Positions 17,419 to 26,726 of a stretch of DNA of 64,000 nt are shown here, one piece after another. Position numbers and translations under genes: made by a program. Positions within the stretch are counted from its first letter, which is position 1. The number at the start of each line of letters is the position of its first letter. Origin of the DNA: Arthrobacter sp. ISL-48 (GTDB lineage Bacteria > Actinomycetota > Actinomycetes > Actinomycetales > Micrococcaceae); contig NZ_JAGGPL010000014.1 of assembly GCF_018613805.1 (NCBI RefSeq), forward strand, positions 33,623 to 97,622, in the 5' to 3' direction. The notes beneath the pieces are model-generated. The model was not told the origin of the DNA. It saw only the letters and a list, made by a program, of their open reading frames with translations, and ran no database searches.

Positions 17419-18402
17419 ATGAAAGCCGTCTACATTTCAGAACCCGGCGGTCCGGAAGTGCTGCAGGTCCGCGAGGTGGACCCTCCGGTTCCCGGACAAG
17501 CCGAGGTGCTGATCGCCGTCGTGGCAGCCGGCCTTAACCGTGCAGACGTCCAGCAGCGCAGGGGATTTTATCCGGCGCCTCCGGGTGCCTCTGAAGTTCC
17601 TGGGCTTGAGGTTTCGGGGCGGATCGTGGGCTTCGGCCCCGGTGTTACCAAGCCGTTCTCTGTGGGCGACAAAGTGGTTGCGCTGCTCGCCGGCGGCGGT
17701 TATGCGCAGCAGGTCGCCGTTCCGGCGGAACAGGTCCTGAGGATTCCCGACGGCGTCGATCTGGTGACTGCCGCTTCCTTGCCCGAGGTTGCGGCCACTG
17801 TTTACTCGAACCTCATCATGACGGCGCAGCTGCAGGAGGGGGAGACCGTGCTGATCCACGGGGCCACTGGAGGCATCGGCACCATGGCGATCCAGATGGC
17901 CAAGGCCTTTGGAGCCAAGGTGGCAGCCACGGCAGGAACAGGGGAGAAGGTCGGCACCGCGAAGGCCTTCCTCGGTGCGGATATCGCGATCAACTATGTC
18001 GAGGAAGACTTTCCGGAAAGCCTGAAGCGGCAGAACGGGGGCAAGGGCGCAGATGTGATCCTGGACGTGGTGGGCGCAAAGTACCTGCAGCAGAACGTTG
18101 ACGCGCTGGCCGATTACGGACGGCTGATCGTCATCGGCTTGCAGGGAGGCGCCAAAGGCGAACTGGACCTGGGCCAGCTGCTGAAGAAGCGTGCGGCGGT
18201 GGTGGCTACCGCTCTGCGGCCCCGGCCCGTGGCGGAAAAGGGCGCCATCCTGGACGCGGTGCGGCAAGCGGTGTGGCCGCTCATCACGAGCGGGCAGATC
18301 CGCCCGCTGGTCGCCAAAACCTTCCCCTTGGACCAGGTCCAGGCGGCACACCAGTTCTTCGACAATGGGGATCACGTGGGAAAGATCCTGCTGGTCATGT
18401 AG
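17419..18402 (+). CDS. NAD(P)H:quinone oxidoreductase / zinc-independent MDR alcohol dehydrogenase family
   Basis: 327 aa. The N-terminal GroES-like domain is followed by the nucleotide-binding loop GATGGIGTMAIQMAKAFGAKV at about 149-169. The catalytic zinc cysteine and histidine of alcohol dehydrogenases are absent, and NRADVQQRRGFYPAPPGASEVPGLEVSG matches the quinone reductase (zeta-crystallin, PIG3) branch. PIG3-like enzymes reduce quinones with NADPH. ATG 17419 has the ribosome site ACGGGAG 7 bases before it. It stands alone between the tRNA and the PadR operon, and the stop is followed within 10 bases by the first PadR-type palindrome. Confidence 0.92.
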   Translation: MKAVYISEPGGPEVLQVREVDPPVPGQAEVLIAVVAAGLNRADVQQRRGFYPAPPGASEVPGLEVSGRIVGFGPGVTKPFSVGDKVVALLAGGGYAQQVAVPAEQVLRIPDGVDLVTAASLPEVAATVYSNLIMTAQLQEGETVLIHGATGGIGTMAIQMAKAFGAKVAATAGTGEKVGTAKAFLGADIAINYVEEDFPESLKRQNGGKGADVILDVVGAKYLQQNVDALADYGRLIVIGLQGGAKGELDLGQLLKKRAAVVATALRPRPVAEKGAILDAVRQAVWPLITSGQIRPLVAKTFPLDQVQAAHQFFDNGDHVGKILLVM

Positions 18403-18409
18403 CTGTGTG

Positions 18410-18466
18410 AATACTCGGTATTGCTTCCTGGCGAGAACTCGGTTAGTCTCCGTCTATACGCGGTAT
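18410..18466. promoter_or_regulatory. Three similar palindromes upstream of padR (likely operators)
   Basis: AATAC-TCG-GTATT at 18410-18422, AAC-TCG-GTT at 18436-18444 and ATAC-GCG-GTAT at 18456-18466 share a 3-base centre, with centres 24 and 21 bp apart. Such repeated ATAC/GTAT arms are what I would expect for PadR autoregulation. Binding is inferred from position only. No single -35/-10 pair stands out. Confidence 0.6.
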
Positions 18467-18521
18467 GCACGAGTCTTGGGGGGTCGTGCATGCCGCGGAA
18501 ACCGCCACCGCTAGGAGCATC

Positions 18522-19133
18522 ATGTCCATCCGTCACAGCCTCCTCGCCCTGCTGCAGGACCAGCCGCGTTATGGCTACCAGCTCAGGGTTGAGTTCGAGA
18601 ACCGCACCGGAGCCACCTGGCCGCTGAATATCGGTCAGGTCTACACCACGCTTGACCGGCTGGAGCGGGACGGCCTGGTCAGCAACGAGGGCGGTGACGG
18701 CGAGGGCCATGTTGTCTACAGCATCACCGCGGCAGGCAAAGCCGAGGTGCAGGGCTGGTTTGCCGCCCCCGTGGAGCGCGTCAACCCGCCGCGGAATGAG
18801 CTCGCCATCAAGCTGGCGCTCGCTGTGACCCTGCCGGGGGTGGACGTACAGGCCATCATCCAGGCCCAGCGCGTGGCTTCCATCCGGGCGCTTCAGGATT
18901 ACACCAAGGCCCGCCGGGACACCGCCGCCAACCAGCGCTCGGCTGACACGGCCTGGCTGCTGGTGCTGGACTCACTGATTTTCCAGACGGAAGCGGAGGT
19001 CCGCTGGCTGGACCTCTGCGAGGCACGGATGGTGCAGCAGGCGCAGTCAGCCGGCCAAGGAGCAACACGCAAACCGTCCACCGGGGTCACTGTGGAAGAG
19101 GCTGCCCCGCTCATCGCGGATAGCCGCCGGTGA
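18522..19133 (+). CDS. PadR family transcriptional regulator
   Basis: 203 aa from ATG 18522, which has AGGAG 4 bases before it. The longer reading from 18465 overlaps the operator region and lacks a ribosome site. The N-terminal winged helix (about 1-75) reads SIRHSLLALLQDQPRYGYQL, then IGQVYTTLDRLERDGLV, the classic PadR helix and wing. The C-terminal half (about 85-180) is the Vir_C-like dimerisation coiled coil. Its stop overlaps the ATPase start (GTGA). PadR proteins often repress the exporter genes beside them, as inferred here for the ATPase and FtsX-like permease. Confidence 0.93.
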   Translation: MSIRHSLLALLQDQPRYGYQLRVEFENRTGATWPLNIGQVYTTLDRLERDGLVSNEGGDGEGHVVYSITAAGKAEVQGWFAAPVERVNPPRNELAIKLALAVTLPGVDVQAIIQAQRVASIRALQDYTKARRDTAANQRSADTAWLLVLDSLIFQTEAEVRWLDLCEARMVQQAQSAGQGATRKPSTGVTVEEAAPLIADSRR

Positions 19134-19867
19134 GCGTCCAAGGGCCGCAGCAGGTCCTGGAACTCGCCAAGGTCAGCAGGGCTTTCGGTGAAGGCGCGAC
19201 GGCGGTCGCGGCCCTCCGCGACGTGGACCTCACCATCAGTGCCGGAGAGTTTGTCGCCGTCATGGGCCCGTCCGGCTCCGGTAAATCTTCCCTCCTGGCG
19301 CTGGCCGGAGGACTGGACCGACCGACGTCGGGCGCTGTCTTTGTGGAATCGACCCCCCTGGCAGGGCTGGGACTGAACGAACTCGCCCGGCTCCGCCGCC
19401 GCGCCGTCGGCTACGTTTTCCAGGATTTCAACCTGGTCCCCACCCTCACGGCTGCCGAAAACGTGGCCTTGCCACTGGAACTGGACGGGACGGGCGCGAA
19501 GAAGGCGCACCGGCAGGCGCTGGATGCCCTGAGGCAAGTGGGGATCCCGGAACTGGCCGACCGCTATATGGACCAGATGTCAGGCGGCCAGCAGCAGCGT
19601 GTGGCCATTGCCAGGGCGATAGTGGGGGAGCGCCGGCTGATCCTCGCCGATGAACCCACGGGTGCACTCGACTCCACCACAGGCCAGGGTGTCATGGAGG
19701 TGCTGCGGTTGAGGGCGGATGCGGGTGCAGCGGTGATGCTGGTGACCCATGAGGCCAGGCACGCCGCCTGGGCGGACCGCGTGGTGTTCCTGAGGGACGG
19801 CCGCATCGTGGACCAGGCAGCCGCCATGCACGATCCGACGATGCTGCTGGCACAGGCCGGACTCTGA
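19130..19867 (+). CDS. ABC transporter ATP-binding protein (LolD/MacB type)
   Basis: 245 aa. Walker [10 protein letters not shown] lies at about residues 45-53. VFQDFNLVPTLTAAENV, the [14 protein letters not shown] signature, LILADEPTGALDSTT and VTHEARHAAWADRVV are the blocks typical of ATPases that work with FtsX/MacB-type permeases. The start is GTG 19130, overlapping the PadR stop, and the permease start follows the stop by one base. Such pairs move lipids or peptides at the membrane or export antimicrobials by mechanotransmission, and the substrate is not evident. Confidence 0.95.
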   Translation: MSVQGPQQVLELAKVSRAFGEGATAVAALRDVDLTISAGEFVAVMGPSGSGKSSLLALAGGLDRPTSGAVFVESTPLAGLGLNELARLRRRAVGYVFQDFNLVPTLTAAENVALPLELDGTGAKKAHRQALDALRQVGIPELADRYMDQMSGGQQQRVAIARAIVGERRLILADEPTGALDSTTGQGVMEVLRLRADAGAAVMLVTHEARHAAWADRVVFLRDGRIVDQAAAMHDPTMLLAQAGL

Positions 19868-19868
19868 G

Positions 19869-22760
19869 GTGGCGCTCGATCTCAAACCGCTACCGGGCGG
19901 TCGCCGGCAGTCCTTCCGCGTGGCCATGCGGATGGCGCGGCGCGATATCCGCCGCCACAAAGGCCGGTCGCTGCTCATCATCCTGCTGATCATGCTTCCG
20001 GTGGCCGGCATGACGGGTGCGCTTACCCTGTTCCAGAGCACCCAGGAAACCGCAGCGGAACGCGTCCAGTACCAGTTGGGAAACACACAGGCGCGTTTCC
20101 GGCCAATGGGTATGCCCAACGGCCACATGGTCCAGGACCCCATCGACGAGACACGCATTTCCTCCGGCAACTGGGACAGCGATCCGGACTTCAGGCCCGA
20201 GGATCCGCGGGATGCCCTTCCCCCGGGGTACGCCGTGCTCACAGAGTCCACCCTGGAACTCACGGCTGAGTCGGGCGCCGCGGACGTGCCGTTGGTGGGT
20301 CGCGTGGTGGACGCGCTGTCGCCGGCATTCGAAGGCAAGTACACCTTGCTTCGGGGCCGGGCGCCCGACGCCGAAAATGACGTGCTGGTGTCACCCGGAC
20401 TGCTGGAACGGTTCGGACTGGCTCTGGGGGACCAACTGAAGACGTCGACTGGGACGTTCGCTGTGGTCGGAACGGTACGCGATGCCGGATACTCGGACAG
20501 CAACTCCATCGTGTACCTCAGGATGGGGCAGGGGACTCCCGCCGTCCCGAACCCGACGAATCCGACCCAGCCGGAGGCGCGGGACCTAAACAAATCAACG
20601 CTGTACTACCTCGTGGGACCGGAACCGGTGACGTGGAGCCAGGTGCGGGACGCCAACGCTGTAGGCATTACCGTGTTGTCACGGTCGGTGGCACTGAATC
20701 CGCCACCGGTAGAGGATCGTCTGCCGGATGGCATGTCCCAACAGCCCGCCAGTACACCGCTCGTTGGGTACCTGACAGGGGCCTTCCTGGGGGCGCTGGC
20801 ATTGCTTGAGGTGGGGCTGCTGGCGGGAGCCGCTTTTGCGGTGGGAGCGAAGGGGCAAGTACGAGAGTTAGCCCTTCTGGCCGCATCGGGCGCCGAGAAC
20901 CCCACGATTCGCTCCGTGGTGCTGGCAGCAGGGCTTTGGCTTGGCGGCATTGCCGTGACGGCCGGGGCTGCTCTGGGACTCGCCGCAGCCGCCGCCGTCG
21001 TCGTGGTGGTGCGCCTGAGCGGCTCAGTTCGATTGCCGGGATTCCATCCGGATGTCCTCCTGACTGTGGTGGCCATGGTTATGGGCTTCGCGGCGTGCCT
21101 GCTGGCAGCACTGGCACCGGCGCGACAGGTGGCCCGTCAGGCCGTTCTTGGTGCACTCAAATCCGGACGTGCTCCGCTTTCGGCCGGCAAGCGGCCCTTT
21201 AACCTGGGCTTGGTCCTGCTCGTCGTGGCCGCTGCAGCACAGGCGGCGGGTACTTGGCTGGCTGTCACCAGCGAAGACCCGGACGTCTTCACCGCGCGGA
21301 CGCCTGTCATCGCTTGGTTCCTGCTCGGCGGTGCCGTCCTGGGGGTCATGTCACTGATTCTGTTGACGGGCAAGGTGGTGGCCTTCTTGGCGCGGCACGC
21401 CGCACGGCTGCCGCTCGCCCCACGCATGGCCGCCCGGGATTCGTCACGCAACCGCAGCCGGACGGTGCCGGCGATTGCCGCAGTCCTCGCGGCTGCCACG
21501 CTGGCGAGCGGCAGTATGGTCCTGGCCTCCAGCCAGCAGGCGAATGAAGAACAGAACCACTACTGGGTGGGGCTGAAGAACCAGGCAGTACTGCCTCTGC
21601 TCATCGCACAGCCCCTGCTGGCTGACGGAACTGTGCCGGAACCGGAAGCAGCTGACCCCGCCGCGGTGGCATCCGCCCTGGATGGCGCCCTGGGCACCGT
21701 GGAATGGACTAGCGTGCTGCGCACACCAGCCATCCGGAACTGTGAGATGCGGCCGGAACTCGTCGACGCGGCGCCGGCTCAGACCGCGGCGTCGAGCTGC
21801 CTGCAGTATTCGCTCGCCGTGCCGGAGGGCAACGAATGTCCCAAGACTGCCGGCCAGCGCGTCCTAGACCCGGACGACTGGCGCTGCCGGGGAGCGATGC
21901 GCCCATATGCCGGCCAGGGAAGCGCCGACTCAGTGGTCGTCGGGACGGCGGCGGACGTGGAAAGGCTGCTGGGAAAGGCGCCGACGGCCGAAGCCCGCAA
22001 CGCGCTGGCGGCCGGCGGGATGGTAGTCACCAATCCCGTCTTCGTCCGCGACGGACGCGTCACCCTCGTGGCGCAGGACGTGCGCAAGCCGCTCCCCGGG
22101 GTCGCCAATGCGGACGCCGTCCAGGGATACCAGGAGACGCGTCGCACGGAGGTGGCCGCGGCGGTCCTTGAGCCGGACGTCAACGTCCCCTACTACGGAG
22201 TCGTATCCCCGGAAGCTGCGGCCGCGGCCGGAATGCGGCTGGAGGACGCGGCGCTCCTGGTGCAGCTAAGCGCCTATCCCGATGCTGTCCAAGCTGACAA
22301 GGTTTCTTCGGCCCTCGTGGCGATCTACAAGAACCGCTATGGGTCCATGCACGTCGAAGGTGGAGCGGAACGGGATTCCTCGCTCATCCTCTGGTGCATT
22401 GTTGGGCTGGGGGCGCTGATTACGCTGAGCGCGGCAGGAATCACTACCGGCCTGTCGATGTCGGACTCGCGGAAAGACCACGTCACGCTCGCCGGTGTGG
22501 GGGCCGCGCCGCGCCTGCGGAAGGCGCTCGCAGGGTCGCAAGCGCTGATGACCGCCGGGATTGGAACGGCGCTGGGAAGTATTGCGGGCATAATTCCTGC
22601 CGTGTTGCTCGTGACCGCCACGGGGTTGGCGCGGACCGCCGTCGTGCCCTGGCCGCAGCTGGCGGCGCTGCTGCTCGCTGTGCCGCTCACCGGCGCCGCG
22701 CTTGCCTGGGTCTTTACCAAGGCGAGGCTGCCGATGTCCCGGCGCAGCCTCGGAACCTGA
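19869..22760 (+). CDS. FtsX-like ABC transporter permease
   Basis: 963 aa, start GTG 19869. About ten membrane spans are visible: one near 36-58, a block of six between roughly 298 and 555, and three between about 838 and 950. Two large extracytoplasmic domains lie between them (about 60-295 and 555-835). The second contains a CEMRPELVD...CLQYSL...NECPK...DDWRC cysteine cluster that may form disulfides. This duplicated FtsX architecture is common in actinobacteria. It forms one transporter with the preceding ATPase under PadR control. It converges with the kinase-like gene 34 bp downstream, and I see no hairpin between them. Confidence 0.92.
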   Translation: MALDLKPLPGGRRQSFRVAMRMARRDIRRHKGRSLLIILLIMLPVAGMTGALTLFQSTQETAAERVQYQLGNTQARFRPMGMPNGHMVQDPIDETRISSGNWDSDPDFRPEDPRDALPPGYAVLTESTLELTAESGAADVPLVGRVVDALSPAFEGKYTLLRGRAPDAENDVLVSPGLLERFGLALGDQLKTSTGTFAVVGTVRDAGYSDSNSIVYLRMGQGTPAVPNPTNPTQPEARDLNKSTLYYLVGPEPVTWSQVRDANAVGITVLSRSVALNPPPVEDRLPDGMSQQPASTPLVGYLTGAFLGALALLEVGLLAGAAFAVGAKGQVRELALLAASGAENPTIRSVVLAAGLWLGGIAVTAGAALGLAAAAAVVVVVRLSGSVRLPGFHPDVLLTVVAMVMGFAACLLAALAPARQVARQAVLGALKSGRAPLSAGKRPFNLGLVLLVVAAAAQAAGTWLAVTSEDPDVFTARTPVIAWFLLGGAVLGVMSLILLTGKVVAFLARHAARLPLAPRMAARDSSRNRSRTVPAIAAVLAAATLASGSMVLASSQQANEEQNHYWVGLKNQAVLPLLIAQPLLADGTVPEPEAADPAAVASALDGALGTVEWTSVLRTPAIRNCEMRPELVDAAPAQTAASSCLQYSLAVPEGNECPKTAGQRVLDPDDWRCRGAMRPYAGQGSADSVVVGTAADVERLLGKAPTAEARNALAAGGMVVTNPVFVRDGRVTLVAQDVRKPLPGVANADAVQGYQETRRTEVAAAVLEPDVNVPYYGVVSPEAAAAAGMRLEDAALLVQLSAYPDAVQADKVSSALVAIYKNRYGSMHVEGGAERDSSLILWCIVGLGALITLSAAGITTGLSMSDSRKDHVTLAGVGAAPRLRKALAGSQALMTAGIGTALGSIAGIIPAVLLVTATGLARTAVVPWPQLAALLLAVPLTGAALAWVFTKARLPMSRRSLGT

Positions 22761-22794
22761 CGCGAAGCAAGAGTTGGGGCGCTGCCCGTGGACC

Positions 22795-23322
22795 TCATAT
22801 GGCGAAGTGCTCGAGGACATCCCTTGCCACTTGACCAGGTTTGCGTTGTGTTGTTTCGATGATGGCTTCGTCCAGGCCTGCTGCAGTGAGTGTGGAGTTG
22901 AGTTGGCGATAGCGCTTGAGGTGCCATTGAAGGCTGGAGTCCTGCTCGGGCGTGTAGCGGCGTCGGAGCCGCTTTTCTGTCTCCTCTTCGGTGGCTGTGA
23001 GGCGGATGGGGCGGACAGGCAACTCGAAAATGGCTTCGTAGCGGGTGCGGTCCTGGAGGCTGGCCATGACTCCGCTGACGACGAGTTGTCGTGCGCCGGT
23101 GTTTTTGTAGTTGCGCCAGACTGCCGCCATGTTGGCGGCCTCGGTATCAGTGTTTGTGGGGTCGTCTTTGCTTGGAGGCCACGAACGGTGGAACCAGTCG
23201 ACGTCCATCAGGCTGAAAGGTTTCTGGGCTTGTGAAAGCAAGTCACCAATGTGATCCAGGGTTGACGTTTTCCCGGCGCCGTAGGTCCCGTTGAGGAAAA
23301 TGACGAAGTCTGTTGGGCTCAC
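22795..23322 (-). CDS. P-loop ATPase/kinase-like protein (AAA_33 type)
   Basis: 175 aa from GTG 23322, preceded by an AAAGAGA ribosome site. The frame continues upstream, but those residues look non-coding. The P-loop NGTYGAGKTST begins at about residue 11. A DVDWFHRSW segment and RLTATEEETEKRLRRR suggest an acceptor-binding strand and a LID-like arginine cluster, as in small gluconate/chloramphenicol/adenylate-type kinases. Substrate unknown. It is divergent from cstA (176 bp apart) with no visible functional link. On its side of the shared region, a TATATAGC stretch (from 23348) could be a -10 box. Confidence 0.75.
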   Translation of the reverse strand: MSPTDFVIFLNGTYGAGKTSTLDHIGDLLSQAQKPFSLMDVDWFHRSWPPSKDDPTNTDTEAANMAAVWRNYKNTGARQLVVSGVMASLQDRTRYEAIFELPVRPIRLTATEEETEKRLRRRYTPEQDSSLQWHLKRYRQLNSTLTAAGLDEAIIETTQRKPGQVARDVLEHFAI

Positions 23323-23498
23323 GGTGAATCTCTTTCTGAGTCGGTGTTGAGCTATATACTCCCAGCCGTTCGCCGCCGTCGACGTGCCGCTCGCCGCGGA
23401 AGGTCGCGTCGTGGCAAGAAATGAATACCCAGGCGCCTCCGCGTTGGGTAGGGTGCCTTTGGGCAGACCACTGAAGCAGGGAATCTCAAGGAGGAGAT

Positions 23499-25799
23499 AT
23501 GGCCGGAACGGCTGACGAACTCGCAGGTGCAACGCGTAAGGGCGGTCCGTTGACCGCAGATCCGCAGCTTCCACCCACCGGCGTGGACGAGGCAGTCCGC
23601 GAGGCCGAAGACAAGCGATGGACCCCTACCAAGATCGCCCTCTGGGCGGCCATCGCGCTGCTGGGCGGCGTGGCGTGGGTCATGCTGGCCATCGTCCGCG
23701 GTGAAACGGTCAATGCCATCTGGTTTGTCTTCGCTTCGGTGTGTACGTACCTGATCGGCTACCGGTTCTACTCCAAGGTCATTGAGAAGCTTCTCCTCAA
23801 GCCCAATGACCGCCGTGCCACTCCTGCCGAGTACAAGGCCGACGGCAAGGATTACGTCCGTACGGACCGCAACGTCCTGTTCGGCCACCACTTCGCAGCC
23901 ATTGCAGGCGCCGGCCCCTTGGTGGGCCCGGTCATTGCAGCACAGATGGGGTATTTGCCGGGCACTATCTGGATTATCGTCGGGGTGGTGTTTGCCGGAG
24001 CGGTCCAGGACTACCTGGTGCTGTTCTTCTCCATGCGCCGCGGCGGCCGTTCCCTCGGCCAGATGGCGCGCGAGGAACTGGGCGTCATCGGCGGGACTGC
24101 TGCCCTCGTGGCCACGCTGCTGATTATGGTGATCATTGTCGCGATCCTGGCGCTCGTCGTTGTCAGCGCCCTCGGCGAGAGCCCTTGGGGTGTTTTCTCC
24201 GTTGGCATGACCATCCCCATCGCGCTGTTCATGGGCGTCTATCTTCGGTACCTCCGCCCCGGGAAGATCCTGGAGGTCTCCCTCATCGGTTTTGTGCTGC
24301 TCATGGCGGCCATCATCGGCGGCGGTGCCGTTGCCGGCACCGAGTGGGGAGCGGCGCTCTTCCACCTGGACAAGGTCACCATCGCCTGGGGCCTCATTAT
24401 CTACGGCTTCATCGCCGCCGTCCTTCCCGTCTGGCTGCTGCTGGCGCCGCGTGACTACCTGTCCACGTTCATGAAGATCGGCGTGATCGTGATGCTGGCC
24501 TTGGCCATTGTGGTGGTCCGTCCCGAAATCACCGTCCCCGCGTTCAGCGAGTTTGCCAGCCGTGACAACGGACCGGTGTTCTCAGGCGCGCTGTTCCCGT
24601 TCCTGTTCGTCACCATTGCCTGTGGCGCCCTGTCCGGCTTCCACGCCCTTATTTCCTCAGGGACCACGCCTAAGCTCATTGAGAAGGAACGCCAGACGCG
24701 CTTCATCGGCTACGGCGGCATGCTGATGGAATCCTTCGTGGCCATCATGGCCCTGGTGGCAGCCATCTCCATCGACCGTGGCATCTACTTCGCCATGAAC
24801 GCACCGCTTGCCCTCACGGGTGGAACCGTGGAATCCGCCGCCACGTGGGTCAACAGCCTAGGCCTGGCCGGAGTGAACATCACCCCTGACGTACTCGCCC
24901 AGACCGCCAGGGATATGGGTGAGGAGAGCATCATCTCCCGCTCCGGCGGCGCCCCCACCCTGGCCGTGGGCCTGGCGCACATCATGCATCAGTTCATTGG
25001 CGGAACGGCCATGATGGCTTTCTGGTACCACTTCGCCATCATGTTCGAGGCACTGTTCATCCTGACCGCGGTCGATGCAGGCACCCGGGTGGCGCGCTTT
25101 ATGCTGCAGGACTCCATCGGCAACTTCGTCCCCAAATTCAAGGAAGCCTCATGGCGTCCCGGTGCCTGGCTCTGCACAGCTGTGATGGTGGGCGCCTGGG
25201 GTGCGGTGCTGCTGATGGGAGTCACGGATCCCCTGGGCGGCATCAACACATTGTTCCCGCTGTTCGGCATCGCCAACCAGCTGCTCGCAGCCATCGCACT
25301 TTCCGTGTGCATGGCCATTGCGGCAAAGCGCGGCGCATTCAAGTACCTGTGGATCGTGGCGCTGCCGATGGCCTTCGCCGCAGTGGTCACCATCACCGCC
25401 AGCTTCCAGAAGATCTTCTCTCCGGTCCCGGCCGTGGGTTACTTCGCCAACAACGCGGCCTTCTCGAAGGCCCTCGCGGACGGGAAAACCTCCTTCGGCA
25501 CTGCCAAGACTGTGGCTGCCATGGAGGCAGTGGTGCGCAACACCATGATCCAGGGCTGGCTGTCCATCATCTTCGTGGTCCTGAGCATCATCGTTATCGT
25601 CACGGCGATCCTGGCTACCATCAAGGCCTTCCGCAATAGCACTGCTGGAACCATCAACGTGGACCACGAGGATGAGGCACGTTCCTCCCGGGTCTTCGCT
25701 CCGGCCGGGCTCATCCCCACCGCGGCGGAACGGGAGCTCATGGCGGAATGGGACAAAGTGCCGGGCGAACTGCGGTTCGAAAAGGCAGGCCACCACTGA
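23499..25799 (+). CDS. cstA: CstA family peptide/pyruvate transporter (carbon starvation protein A)
   Basis: 766 aa integral membrane protein with many hydrophobic spans. NVLFGHHFAAIAGAGPLVGPVIAAQMGYLPG (about residues 126-156) is the hallmark CstA block. GALSGFHALISSGTTPKLIEKE and GVTDPLGGINTLFPLFGIANQLLAAIAL are further conserved blocks. Known members import peptides or pyruvate when carbon is scarce. ATG 23499 follows a near-perfect AAGGAGGAGAT ribosome site. The stop overlaps the start of the small YbdD/YjiX gene (TGATG), the usual partner. Confidence 0.95.
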   Translation: MAGTADELAGATRKGGPLTADPQLPPTGVDEAVREAEDKRWTPTKIALWAAIALLGGVAWVMLAIVRGETVNAIWFVFASVCTYLIGYRFYSKVIEKLLLKPNDRRATPAEYKADGKDYVRTDRNVLFGHHFAAIAGAGPLVGPVIAAQMGYLPGTIWIIVGVVFAGAVQDYLVLFFSMRRGGRSLGQMAREELGVIGGTAALVATLLIMVIIVAILALVVVSALGESPWGVFSVGMTIPIALFMGVYLRYLRPGKILEVSLIGFVLLMAAIIGGGAVAGTEWGAALFHLDKVTIAWGLIIYGFIAAVLPVWLLLAPRDYLSTFMKIGVIVMLALAIVVVRPEITVPAFSEFASRDNGPVFSGALFPFLFVTIACGALSGFHALISSGTTPKLIEKERQTRFIGYGGMLMESFVAIMALVAAISIDRGIYFAMNAPLALTGGTVESAATWVNSLGLAGVNITPDVLAQTARDMGEESIISRSGGAPTLAVGLAHIMHQFIGGTAMMAFWYHFAIMFEALFILTAVDAGTRVARFMLQDSIGNFVPKFKEASWRPGAWLCTAVMVGAWGAVLLMGVTDPLGGINTLFPLFGIANQLLAAIALSVCMAIAAKRGAFKYLWIVALPMAFAAVVTITASFQKIFSPVPAVGYFANNAAFSKALADGKTSFGTAKTVAAMEAVVRNTMIQGWLSIIFVVLSIIVIVTAILATIKAFRNSTAGTINVDHEDEARSSRVFAPAGLIPTAAERELMAEWDKVPGELRFEKAGHH

Positions 25800-26002
25800 T
25801 GAGTCCTGGACTGGCTGGGGTCGCCACCGGGTTCCGCAGTTTCGCCCGGTATTTCAACGGTGTCCTGGGCGCGGACGCGTACGCAAAGTATGTGGAGCAC
25901 CACCGCGCAGCAGGGCATGCGACGCCACCATTGAGCGAGCGCGAGTTCTGGCGGGACCGGACGGACCGCCAGGACACCAACCCTCAGGGCAGGTGCTGCT
26001 GA
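25799..26002 (+). CDS. YbdD/YjiX family small protein, CstA partner
   Basis: 67 aa. The sequence contains YAKYVEHHRAAGHATPPLSEREFWRDR, matching the family pattern in which an aromatic-Val-His stretch precedes a Pro-rich SEREFWR motif. This family is almost always encoded next to cstA or btsT and is needed for transport in the cases studied. ATG 25799 overlaps the cstA stop. A longer reading from 25748 inside cstA is rejected. It ends in CC, giving two terminal cysteines. Confidence 0.9.
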   Translation: MSPGLAGVATGFRSFARYFNGVLGADAYAKYVEHHRAAGHATPPLSEREFWRDRTDRQDTNPQGRCC

Positions 26003-26065
26003 TGTGGAAGTCAAGGAGCTTCATTGACTGGACCGGGCGCTGCGGGCTCGTGAGAGTATGAACGC

Positions 26066-26719
26066 ATGAGCGACCCAATAGACACTCAGCCTGATGACGT
26101 CCCGGTAGAGGGCACAACTCTCGACAACGGGGAACAGCCCGGGCCGACAGATGCCGCTGCAGGGCCCGTGGCCAATGGAGACCGCGGAAGCAAAGCCAAG
26201 GGCAGCAGTGTGCAGGACCTCGTGGACCAACCGGCCAAAGTCATGCGGATCGGGACAATGATCCGGCAGCTGCTGGAGGAGGTTAAGGCCGCGCCGCTGG
26301 ACGACGCCGCGCGCGGCCGCCTCGCGGAGATTCACGAGCGGTCCATCAAGGAGCTCGAGGACGGGCTGGCCCCGGAGCTGGTCGAAGAACTTGACCGGAT
26401 CAGCCTGCCCTTTTCGGACAACGCGACTCCGTCTGACGCCGAACTCCGTATTGCCCAGGCACAGCTGGTGGGCTGGCTGGAAGGGCTGTTCCACGGCATC
26501 CAGACGGCCATTGCCGCCCAGCACGCCGCCCGGGAGCACGCCGCCGCGCAGCTGCAGCTCAGGCAGCTGCCGCCCGGGACCGTGATTGCTCCGGGTGTGG
26601 TGATCGGGGAGAACGGCGAGCCGCAGCGGGCTTCCGCAGGCCAGCAGCGCCCTGGTCCTGGTCCGGGTCAGCCGGGCCGGCCGGAGGACCCGGACCACGG
26701 TCCCGGCCAGTACCTGTAG
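26066..26719 (+). CDS. bpa: Bacterial proteasome activator Bpa/PafE (DUF2587)
   Basis: 217 aa. A disordered acidic N-terminus (about 1-45) leads into VQDLVDQPAKVMRIGTMIRQLLEEVKAAPLDD and a four-helix core to about residue 165, the DUF2587 signature. A Pro/Gly-rich tail then ends in GQYL, the C-terminal motif that docks into 20S proteasome alpha-ring pockets and opens the gate without ATP. Actinobacteria with a Pup-proteasome system carry this gene. The proteasome genes themselves are not in this window. A GAGTAT box lies 6 bases before ATG 26066, so a leaderless transcript is possible. A TTG-initiated gene follows after 7 bases. Confidence 0.93.
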   Translation: MSDPIDTQPDDVPVEGTTLDNGEQPGPTDAAAGPVANGDRGSKAKGSSVQDLVDQPAKVMRIGTMIRQLLEEVKAAPLDDAARGRLAEIHERSIKELEDGLAPELVEELDRISLPFSDNATPSDAELRIAQAQLVGWLEGLFHGIQTAIAAQHAAREHAAAQLQLRQLPPGTVIAPGVVIGENGEPQRASAGQQRPGPGPGQPGRPEDPDHGPGQYL

Positions 26720-26726
26720 GTTCCGT

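Noticed and set aside
23352..24365. 337-codon minus-strand ORF
   Set aside because: It is antisense to cstA and rich in Asp/Gly/His/Arg, typical of a shadow of a membrane-protein gene.
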